From an uncultured Prevotella sp. (GTDB taxonomy: Bacteria > Bacteroidota > Bacteroidia > Bacteroidales > Bacteroidaceae), in NCBI GenBank assembly GCA_945614335.1, contig CALZAP010000041.1:1-8805 (forward strand): DNA of 8,805 nucleotides. Direction: 5' to 3'. Below, in pieces: positions 1 to 6,222 of this stretch. Numbering within the stretch: position 1 is the stretch's first letter; the number at the start of each line of letters is the position of its first letter. Both the position numbers and the translations under genes were made by a program. The notes below the pieces were generated by a model, which was not told where the DNA came from, did no database searches, and saw nothing but the letters and a program-made list of their open reading frames with translations.

Positions 1-2226
1 AATGGTCTGGCCAGGCTGCAACGGCGACGGACTGAAGTCTACCTTGTTGACGAATGGATTTACCGGCGGCTCTTCCTTGCGTGGCGGAACAAGACGGAGT
101 TTTCTGTCTGCCATGAACTGGGATGCGACCGGATTCGGATTTTGTTCCCATCGTGGCTTGTTTGACATTTGAGTCGAATTTTGTCCAAAACGTAAATTTG
201 TGTTAAAAGATCTTGGTTTTGCTGAAGTTTGCAACATACCTAAAGCTGTAGCCCCCCTACCCTCTATTTTTAGGAAGTTTGAGGATATGTCTCTTATGAA
301 CCTCGACGGTTGGTCGCTTTCCATACGTCCGTAGCGGAAACGGTTTTCCGCGCATGTAAGCATCAGGTGTCTTTCTGCTCGCGTTATGGCCACATAGAGC
401 AATCGTCGTTCTTCCTCTATTCCACGCATGGAATCCGCGCTCATGGGTGAAGGGAAGATGTTTTCTTCAAGACCTACGACGAAGACAACCGGAAACTCCA
501 GTCCCTTTGCGCTGTGTATTGTCATGAGCGACACCTTAGGCTGGTTTTCGTCGTTGTCACTTTCAATGTCAGACATGAGCGACACCTCCTGAAGGAAGTC
601 CACGAGATTGACGTGGTTGCCCATTCCTTCTTCCTGCTGGCTTTCCACGAATCCCTTTATTGCTGCAAGCAGTTCCTCTACGTTTTCCTGTCTTGCCACG
701 TCTTCCGGACTGCTTTTGGAAAAAATGTCTTTCTGTATGCCGCTTTCCCTTATGATAGAGCTTCCGAGTGTGTATGCATCTTCGGTGAGCAGTCGTTCTG
801 TCCAACTGTCCACCATTGCCTGAAAGGCTTTGAGTTTTGCTGCGGTGGCTTTGTTGAAACCATTGTCCTCTGCCCTTCTCATCACGTTCCAGAGGCTTTG
901 TCTGTTATTGTTTGCAACGTCAACTATTTTTGCGAGCGTTGTTGCTCCTATTCCCCTTGTAGGATAATTGATAACCCTTTTCAGAGCTTCCTCGTCATTA
1001 GGATTTGCCACAAGTCGATAGTAAGCAAGTATGTCTTTTATCTCCTTTCTCTGGTAGAAGCTCATACCTCCGAAAATGCGGTATGGTATGTTTTGTTTTC
1101 TCAGCTGTTCCTCGAAGCTACGGCTTTGTGCGTTAGTGCGGTAAAGAATGGCGAAATCGCTGTATTCACACTTGTCCCTTCTTTTTAGCCTTTGAATTTC
1201 ATTTGTCACAATCATGGCCTCTTCCTGGTCGCTGTAAGCCATTTTCAGCTGTATTTTCTCCCCTTCCTCGTTTTCGCTGAACACCTCTTTGGGTATCTGT
1301 CGTTTGTTGTGTGCAATAAGGCTGTTGGCGGCTTGCACTATGGTTTGTGTCGACCTGTAGTTCTGTTCGAGTTTGAAGAGTCTTGCATTGTCGAAATTCT
1401 TACCGAAGTCGAGTATGTTGTCTATGTTTGCCCCACGGAAGCTGTAGATGCTTTGTGCGTCGTCGCCCACCACGCATACGCGTTGTTTTTCAGCTGTGAG
1501 CAGTAGTACAATGTCTTGCTGCACGCTGTTTGTGTCCTGATACTCGTCAACAAGGACGTATTCAAATCGTTCAGAATACTTTCGCCTTGTTTCCTCGTCG
1601 TTGCTGAGCAGAAAGTAGAAGTTGAGCAGCAGGTCATCAAAATCCATTGCGTTAGCCTGTCTGCATCGTTCGTTGTATCTGTTGTAGATTTCAGCAATCA
1701 TCGGAGTGCCGTTGTCGCTGTCGCGTAGTGTGTATCTTGTATCGAGGGCATAAGCCTGAGCGTTTACCTTATTGTTTTTCGCGCGACTTATTCTGTCGGC
1801 CACAGAAGCCGGTTTGTATTTTTTGTCGTCAAGCCCCATTTCCTTAATGATAGCCTTGACGAGCGATCTTGAGTCAGTTTGGTCGTAGATGGTGAAATTA
1901 TTGTCGAATCCGATTTTATCGGCTTCGAGTCTAAGTATTCTGGAGAAGACAGAATGGAATGTTCCCATGTTAATATATCTTGCCTTTTCAGGTCCCACGA
2001 GAGTCCCTATTCTTTGTTTCATCTCGTTTGCAGCCTTGTTTGTAAAAGTCAAAGCAAGTATTCGCCATGGTTCCATGCCTCTTTCAATGAGGTATGCAAT
2101 TTTATAGGTGAGCACACGCGTTTTTCCCGATCCTGCTCCAGCAATCACGAGTTGTGCACCCTCGCAGTATTCCACTGCCGCCCTTTGTCCTTCATTTAGT
2201 CCTCTAAGCAATTCTTCACACATCAT
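1..2226 (-). CDS. uvrD: UvrD/PcrA-type superfamily 1A DNA helicase, C-terminus cut by window edge
   Basis: ATP-dependent 3'-5' DNA helicase of the UvrD/PcrA/Rep family, a cytoplasmic enzyme of excision and mismatch repair and of clearing stalled replication or transcription complexes. The frame is open for 742 codons from ATG-ATG at 2226 to the left edge, with no stop or frameshift on codon-by-codon reading. Visible motifs: Walker A GAGSGKT (residues 30-36, K35), Walker B VDEYQD (226-231, D227/E228), motif III GDDAQSIYSFRGA (254-266), motif IV LEQNYRS (286-292), the 2B-region signature FGGMSFYQRKEIKDILAY near 400, motif V TIHSAKGLEF (569-578) and motif VI RRLLYVAITRA (607-617). Residues about 640-735 are a low-complexity Asn/Pro/Gln-rich linker, and the last visible residues (LQPGQTI) resemble the start of the PcrA C-terminal Tudor-like domain, so perhaps 50-70 residues are missing. 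The start overlaps the hydrolase stop as ATGA, suggesting translational coupling. Family assignment is very secure; choosing between the names uvrD and pcrA is not. Confidence 0.96.
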   Translation of the reverse strand, partial: MMCEELLRGLNEGQRAAVEYCEGAQLVIAGAGSGKTRVLTYKIAYLIERGMEPWRILALTFTNKAANEMKQRIGTLVGPEKARYINMGTFHSVFSRILRLEADKIGFDNNFTIYDQTDSRSLVKAIIKEMGLDDKKYKPASVADRISRAKNNKVNAQAYALDTRYTLRDSDNGTPMIAEIYNRYNERCRQANAMDFDDLLLNFYFLLSNDEETRRKYSERFEYVLVDEYQDTNSVQQDIVLLLTAEKQRVCVVGDDAQSIYSFRGANIDNILDFGKNFDNARLFKLEQNYRSTQTIVQAANSLIAHNKRQIPKEVFSENEEGEKIQLKMAYSDQEEAMIVTNEIQRLKRRDKCEYSDFAILYRTNAQSRSFEEQLRKQNIPYRIFGGMSFYQRKEIKDILAYYRLVANPNDEEALKRVINYPTRGIGATTLAKIVDVANNNRQSLWNVMRRAEDNGFNKATAAKLKAFQAMVDSWTERLLTEDAYTLGSSIIRESGIQKDIFSKSSPEDVARQENVEELLAAIKGFVESQQEEGMGNHVNLVDFLQEVSLMSDIESDNDENQPKVSLMTIHSAKGLEFPVVFVVGLEENIFPSPMSADSMRGIEEERRLLYVAITRAERHLMLTCAENRFRYGRMESDQPSRFIRDISSNFLKIEGRGATALGMLQTSAKPRSFNTNLRFGQNSTQMSNKPRWEQNPNPVASQFMADRKLRLVPPRKEEPPVNPFVNKVDFSPSPLQPGQTI

Positions 2227-2906
2227 TTTTCACTCTTCATTTTCATTGCAATTTGTTCTGCGATGGCTTCCATTCCCTTAATGCTTGGATGTCCGTTTAT
2301 CTTATGAATGTTCTCCAGTTGTATGAAGTTTACACCATAGTGTTCGCATATAGCCTTGCTTGATGCAGTAATCTCCTCCTTCAGTTCACTGTTCATCACA
2401 AAGTGGATTTCAGTGTTAGGATATCTGTTTTGGAGATGATAGAGCATGTATGCCATTGCCGGTCTGAATGAATAAAGGTCCTTGTCTGTCCAGTCGGAGT
2501 ATTTGTATTCACCTATAGGAGATCCGGCCCAGCTGTCGTTGGTGGCTCCAAGCACGATTATCACGTCTGGACATCCGAGGTTCCAGAGTCTTTTACAGAA
2601 TGAACGTTGTGAATAGTCTTCTTTGCGGTATCCTGTGCTGGAAATGGTTGATCCTGAAAAAGAGTTGTTTCTGCAAAGTTTCATACCGGTTTTCTTTAGC
2701 AGTATGCTCCACCATGTCTGTTCCACACGAGTTACATCAGTGTTGTCATGTTTTCCTTTGAAGTACCATACAAAGTTTGAGTCAGGCTGAAGATAATCTT
2801 CAAATGTGCTGTAAGAGTCGCCGAGAATAGAAAGCGATTTGCGCTGCTGTGCCGACATTGTTGTGGCTGTGAGCAGCAAAAGGATGGTAAATGCTAAGTG
2901 TTTCAT
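2223..2906 (-). CDS. Secreted SGNH/GDSL-type hydrolase
   Basis: Predicted exported esterase/acetylhydrolase-like protein of 227 residues; the substrate is unknown. Residues 1-19 form a signal peptide (MKHLAF, a Leu-rich core, then TTMSA before QQ), implying a periplasmic or exported product. SGNH blocks visible: block I LGDSYSTF with nucleophile S31, a block II-like SGS with G85, block III GATND (G120, N123), and a C-terminal GHPSIKGM with H206. The Asp normally three residues before the His is Ile here (KINGHP), so the triad may be a dyad or use another acid. The segment GCPDVIIVLGATNDSWAG is typical of small Bacteroidota SGNH proteins, as I recall them. The ATG at 2906 is chosen because a signal peptide follows directly; the same frame stays open to 3059, but that part reads through the heptamer array. 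The upstream gap is A/T-rich with no clear promoter. The stop overlaps the helicase start. Confidence 0.88.
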   Translation of the reverse strand: MKHLAFTILLLLTATTMSAQQRKSLSILGDSYSTFEDYLQPDSNFVWYFKGKHDNTDVTRVEQTWWSILLKKTGMKLCRNNSFSGSTISSTGYRKEDYSQRSFCKRLWNLGCPDVIIVLGATNDSWAGSPIGEYKYSDWTDKDLYSFRPAMAYMLYHLQNRYPNTEIHFVMNSELKEEITASSKAICEHYGVNFIQLENIHKINGHPSIKGMEAIAEQIAMKMKSEK

Positions 2907-2926
2907 AATAATAAATATAAAAGAAA

Positions 2927-3021
2927 AATGAAGAATGAAGAATGAAGAATGTTTTGGAAATGAAGAATGAAGAATGAAGAATGAAGAATGTTTTGGAAAT
3001 GAAGAATGAAGAATGAAGAAT
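2927..3021. repeat. Heptamer tandem array (AATGAAG), left arm
   Basis: Three blocks of the perfect heptamer AATGAAG: three units (2927-2947), four units (2959-2986) and three units (2998-3018), each followed by a partial unit AAT. The blocks are separated by two identical spacers GTTTTGGA (2951-2958 and 2990-2997), 39 bp apart, which gives a higher-order repeat. It sits directly upstream of the hydrolase start on the minus strand. The heptamer is out of phase with codons (21 bp per seven codons) and I regard it as noncoding. Confidence 0.95.
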
Positions 3022-3110
3022 AAGATAAACGCGGTTTTTAATGCGCAGCCATTCTTCATTCTTCATTCTTCATTCTTCATTCTTCATTCTTCATTCTTCA
3101 TTCTTCATTT
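2958..3110 (-). other. Potential long hairpin formed by opposed heptamer arrays
   Basis: The two arrays are complementary in many registers. One perfect pairing joins 2998-3021 with 3051-3074 (24 bp, 29-nt loop); another joins 2958-2989 with 3079-3110 (32 bp). A transcript leaving nuoN would carry the AAUGAAG arm first and the CUUCAUU arm second, allowing a long stem before the hydrolase gene. There is no U-tract directly after the stem, so it is not a standard intrinsic terminator. A role in separating nuo expression from the downstream pair, or in protecting the nuo mRNA 3' end, is inference. Confidence 0.55.
3051..3109. repeat. Heptamer tandem array (ATTCTTC), right arm, inverted copy
   Basis: Eight perfect copies of ATTCTTC (3051-3106) plus a trailing ATT. 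This is the reverse complement of the left-arm unit, so the two arrays face each other across 29 bp (3022-3050). The array begins 7 bp past the nuoN stop codon in the direction of transcription. Confidence 0.95.
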
Positions 3111-3116
3111 AAATAG

Positions 3117-4550
3117 TTAATTCGCCGCAGCGGCAATCCAGTCGTAGATGCAGCTGCAAACTCCGAAGAGGGCGATGCCGGCAGTACAGATGGCGAGTGC
3201 CACCTTGCTGTTCATGTCGCTCTTGAATGTAGGCAGAGGGTTGTCTGACGGCTTGATGTACATGGCCTTAACAATAAGCAGATAATAGTAGAGACTGACT
3301 ACTGTATTGATAAGTGCAATGAACACCACGAAATAAGCGAGGAACGAACCTTCCTGTGCAGCTGCCATGAACACGAAGAACTTGGAGAACATACCTGCAA
3401 ACGGTGGAATTCCCGCAAGCGAGAACAAAGCGAGCGTCATGAGGAACGAGAGCTTCGGATTTGTCTTGTAGAAGCCGTCGTAACAGCTCATCTTTGTTGT
3501 TCCACCACCACGAGTCTCAACCACGTTGATAACAGTGAACACCGACATGTTTGCGACCACATAAACGAGCACATAGTATGTGAGCGCAGTCACACTCATG
3601 GCACTGTTGCCCACAACGGCAAGCATGATGTATCCAGCCTGTGAGATTGAGCTGAACGCCATGAATCTCTTGAGCTCGTTCTGACGTATGGCGAAGAGGT
3701 TGGCAATGGTGATGCTGAGCACAATCACGATATAGAGGATGTATTCCCAGTATTCAACCATAGGCGCAAACACCTTTATGAGGATGGTCATAAGTGTGAA
3801 TGCAGCGGCACCCTTCGACACTACGCTGAGGTATCCGGTTACCGGTGTTGGAGCTCCCTGATAAGTGTCGGCAGTCCAGAAGTGGAACGGCACGAGCGAG
3901 ATCTTGAAGCCAAGTCCGCTGAAGAAGAAGGCGAGTCCAAGTATTGTCATTGCGTTGACACTGATGCAGTCAGCCACGTCGCCGAAATAGAGAGTACCTG
4001 TTTCAGCATAGATGAACGAGAGTCCATAGAGCATCACACCGCTTGAGAACGATGCTGTGAGAATGAACTTTGCGGCACCTTCAGCCGACTCCTTGCGATA
4101 CTTGTTGAGGGCCACGAGGCAAGCCATGGGAATGGAAGCCATTTCGAGTCCGAGGAAGAACATGAGGAAATGTCCGGCCGACATCATCATGTACATACCG
4201 AGAAGTGTTGAGATGACGAGCATGTAGAACTCACCATCCTTGTCTGCCACGTCATTCTGACGCAGCCAAGGCTGAGCCATGATAACTACAACGAGAGTTC
4301 CCGCTGTGAGAATAAATTTCATGACGTTAGCCGCAGCCGTAGACACATACATACCTTCAAAAGCCTCTGCAGGTCCGGCGAGTATGCAAGAGATGCACTG
4401 GTAGGCCAGGAAGCCTGTCGTGACAGTGAAGAGAGCCTGTGGCCTGCTTCCTTCCTTTTTGTGGAAGATGAAATCTACGATGAATACAGCTACCAAGGCT
4501 ATCATCAGCGTGACCTCAGGCATCATATTTAGAAATTGTCCGTAATTCAT
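3117..4550 (-). CDS. nuoN: NADH-quinone oxidoreductase (complex I) subunit N
   Basis: Antiporter-like membrane subunit of respiratory complex I, located between the J/K region and subunit M in the inner-membrane arm; one of three subunits thought to translocate protons. It has 477 residues, close to the 485 of the E. coli protein, and is almost entirely hydrophobic helices. Charged residues of the proton path are visible in their usual settings: E136 in [10 protein letters not shown] (helix 5), K216 in [14 protein letters not shown] (helix 7), K246 in [10 protein letters not shown] (helix 8), and K390 in [15 protein letters not shown] (helix 12). The [17 protein letters not shown] segment (291-307) is the family's conserved loop. 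It starts at ATG 4550, after an A-rich 17-bp gap from the nuoM stop, and is the last nuo gene; the heptamer array follows 7 bp past its stop. Confidence 0.97.
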   Translation of the reverse strand: MNYGQFLNMMPEVTLMIALVAVFIVDFIFHKKEGSRPQALFTVTTGFLAYQCISCILAGPAEAFEGMYVSTAAANVMKFILTAGTLVVVIMAQPWLRQNDVADKDGEFYMLVISTLLGMYMMMSAGHFLMFFLGLEMASIPMACLVALNKYRKESAEGAAKFILTASFSSGVMLYGLSFIYAETGTLYFGDVADCISVNAMTILGLAFFFSGLGFKISLVPFHFWTADTYQGAPTPVTGYLSVVSKGAAAFTLMTILIKVFAPMVEYWEYILYIVIVLSITIANLFAIRQNELKRFMAFSSISQAGYIMLAVVGNSAMSVTALTYYVLVYVVANMSVFTVINVVETRGGGTTKMSCYDGFYKTNPKLSFLMTLALFSLAGIPPFAGMFSKFFVFMAAAQEGSFLAYFVVFIALINTVVSLYYYLLIVKAMYIKPSDNPLPTFKSDMNSKVALAICTAGIALFGVCSCIYDWIAAAAN

Positions 4551-4568
4551 ATTTTTGCTTATTACTTG

Positions 4569-6053
4569 TTATTTCATAATTACATCGAGGATAGGACCCA
4601 CTGCATCGCCAATGACGTTGCTTGCCCACATTGGAGCCAGACCAAGGGCTGCTACAGAGAATATGAGGCAGCAAACGGAGAAGCGCTCGTCCCAAGTAGC
4701 GTCGGTCAGTGTGAGATAGTGTGGATCAGCCACATCCTGGAAGAGGATTTTACCCACTACGCGGAGGATGTAGACCGCTGTCACTACTATTGAGCAGCAG
4801 GCGATGATGGTGCAGGCAGTATGGAAAGTGCCGGCATTCTCAAACGAGCCCACGAAGATGGTCATCTCGGCAATGAAGCCCGAGAAGCCAGGCAGACCGA
4901 GGTTGGCCAGACCGGCGATGACATAGCCCACCGAAAGGAATGGCATGATCTTCATCAGACCTCCCAGACGGCGTACGTCACGCGTGTGTGTACGACCGTA
5001 TATCATACCGATGAGGGCGAAGAAGAGGGCCGTCATAAGTCCGTGTGAGAGCATTTGGAGAATTGCACCTGTGCAAGCTGTCTTTGTCATCATGAGAAGC
5101 GCGAAGAGCACAAGGCCGCAGTGTGACACCGACGAATAGGCGTTGATGTACTTAAGGTCGGTCTGCACACAGGCAGAAAGCGCTCCGTAAACCACAGAGA
5201 TGGTTGTAAGGATAAGGAATATCCATGAGAGCTCCTGAGCTGCGGAAGGCAGGAGATACATTGCCACGCGGAAGCATCCGTAGCCTCCGAGTTTCATGAG
5301 CACACCGGCGTGGAGCATCGACACTGCCGTTGGGGCTGATGCATGACCGTCGGGCGACCATGTGTGGAATGGGAAGAGGGCTCCAAGAACACCGAAACCG
5401 ATGAAAATGAACGGGAAGAACACATTCTGAATCTCCGGGTCGATATTGTTCATGGCGGCTATCTCGTTGACGTTCATTGTTGTGGCGCCACTGAAATAGT
5501 AGATGCCGAGAATGCCGATAATCAAGAGTGCTGAACCTCCCATAAGCATCAGTGTGAGCTTCATGGCTGCATATTCCTTCTGGCCAGAACCCCATACACC
5601 GATGAGAAGGTACATTGGGATGAGGGCCACCTCATAGAACATGAACATGGTGAACATGTCCGTGCAGATGAAGAAGCCGTAAACACCGGTTGAGAGAAGC
5701 GTGAACCAAAGGAAATACTCCTTGGTCATGGGCTTGAGCTGCCATGAGGCAAATGTGCCGGTGAAAACGATGATGCTCGAGAGAAGGAGCATTACGACAG
5801 ATATTCCGTCAACACCTACAGAGTAGGCAATGTTCAACGGACGGAACCACGGGGTGCTGTATGTGAATAGCATCACGTCGGTGTTGCCTGCATTACGTGC
5901 CTGTATGAAAGCCACCGTAAGCCATGCGGAGAGCAGCAGCAATGCTGTAGAGCCTGCCACCATCACTCCACGCACCTGGTTGAGGTTGCGCGAGAGCCAG
6001 AGTCCGAGCAACATCACTACAGGAATCAATACGAATAAACTTAATATACTCAT
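4569..6053 (-). CDS. nuoM: NADH-quinone oxidoreductase (complex I) subunit M
   Basis: Antiporter-like membrane subunit of complex I, lying between N and L in the membrane arm. It has 494 residues (E. coli 509). Identity rests on MFYEVALIPMYLLIG (helix 5, E141), FPFHTWSPDGHASAPTAVS, HAGVLMKLGGYGCFR (K254), TDLKYINAYSSVSHCGLV (298-315), a THTRDVRRLGGL segment (355-366) and GLPGFSGFIAEMTIFVGSF with E396 in helix 12. The helix-7 lysine (K234 in E. coli, in VKMPM before the PLHGW motif) aligns by eye with L223 in VLGAL before PFHTW, so this half-channel seems to lack its usual Lys while E141, K254 and E396 are kept. The start is ATG 6053. The 169-bp leader upstream holds the octamer arrays, the only large gap inside the visible nuo operon. 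Confidence 0.97.
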   Translation of the reverse strand: MSILSLFVLIPVVMLLGLWLSRNLNQVRGVMVAGSTALLLLSAWLTVAFIQARNAGNTDVMLFTYSTPWFRPLNIAYSVGVDGISVVMLLLSSIIVFTGTFASWQLKPMTKEYFLWFTLLSTGVYGFFICTDMFTMFMFYEVALIPMYLLIGVWGSGQKEYAAMKLTLMLMGGSALLIIGILGIYYFSGATTMNVNEIAAMNNIDPEIQNVFFPFIFIGFGVLGALFPFHTWSPDGHASAPTAVSMLHAGVLMKLGGYGCFRVAMYLLPSAAQELSWIFLILTTISVVYGALSACVQTDLKYINAYSSVSHCGLVLFALLMMTKTACTGAILQMLSHGLMTALFFALIGMIYGRTHTRDVRRLGGLMKIMPFLSVGYVIAGLANLGLPGFSGFIAEMTIFVGSFENAGTFHTACTIIACCSIVVTAVYILRVVGKILFQDVADPHYLTLTDATWDERFSVCCLIFSVAALGLAPMWASNVIGDAVGPILDVIMK

Positions 6054-6068
6054 GTTAATTATGTTTTA

Positions 6069-6108
6069 GTTGACGAGTGTACAAGTTGACGAGTTGACAA
6101 GTTATTAC
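6069..6108. repeat. Octamer tandem array (GTTGACRA type), left arm
   Basis: Five consecutive 8-bp units with consensus GTTGACRA: GTTGACGA, GTGTACAA, GTTGACGA, GTTGACAA and a degenerate GTTATTAC. It lies 15 bp upstream of the nuoM start on the minus strand. A small perfect hairpin, ACAAGT-TATT-ACTTGT (6097-6112), overlaps its right end. Confidence 0.85.
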
Positions 6109-6209
6109 TTGTACTCCAGTCTTCTTGTTCTGCTATCAACTTATTTTCTTGTCAACTCATCAACTTGTCAACTCATCAAAGCAATCAATTTGTCAACTCG
6201 TCAACTTGT
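6081..6209 (-). other. Perfect 20-bp inverted repeat spanning the nuoL-nuoM gap
   Basis: Bases 6081-6100 and 6190-6209 are exact reverse complements, separated by 89 bp. In the nuoL-nuoM transcript the two arms could pair into a 20-bp stem enclosing further octamer copies, placing a strong structure in the 5' leader of nuoM. No U-tract follows and nuoM belongs to the same operon, so a full terminator is unlikely. Attenuation, an mRNA processing site or a 3'-end stabiliser for the nuoJKL part are possible but unproven. Confidence 0.6.
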
Positions 6210-6220
6210 CAACTTATTAA
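6148..6220. repeat. Octamer tandem array (CTYRTCAA type), right arm, inverted copy
   Basis: Nine 8-bp units with consensus CTYRTCAA, the reverse complement of the left-arm unit: CTTGTCAA, CTCATCAA, CTTGTCAA, CTCATCAA, then after one extra A at 6180 GCAATCAA, TTTGTCAA, CTCGTCAA, CTTGTCAA and CTTATTAA. It begins 2 bp past the nuoL stop in the direction of transcription. Units alternate between CTTGTCAA and CTC(A/G)TCAA, so there is also a 16-bp higher-order period. Confidence 0.9.
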
Positions 6221-6222
6221 TA

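Noticed and set aside
252..257. C6 run (G6 on the coding strand) in the helicase gene as a frameshift or phase-variation site
   Set aside because: The reading frame is correct on both sides and the run lies in the variable linker. Six bases is weak evidence for programmed slippage.
514..1188. Plus-strand open frame of 224 codons, with another at 1192-1506
   Set aside because: They lie antisense in the same codon register as the helicase, whose motifs are intact on the minus strand. The translations are Cys/Phe/Val-rich with no recognisable domain.
3022..3050. Promoter in the centre between the heptamer arms
   Set aside because: I looked for the Bacteroidota pattern (TTTG near -33 and TAnnTTTG near -7) on the minus strand and found no match here or in the nuoL-nuoM gap.
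2907..3059. N-terminal extension of the hydrolase upstream of ATG 2906
   Set aside because: The extra 51 codons translate the heptamer array into a repeated HSSF/FILHSSF peptide, and the following MKHLAF sequence is a clean signal peptide that needs to be N-terminal.
2927..3110. CRISPR-like array
   Set aside because: Units are 7 bp and contiguous, with no unique spacers of 25-40 bp and no cas genes. The same holds for the octamer arrays at 6069-6220.
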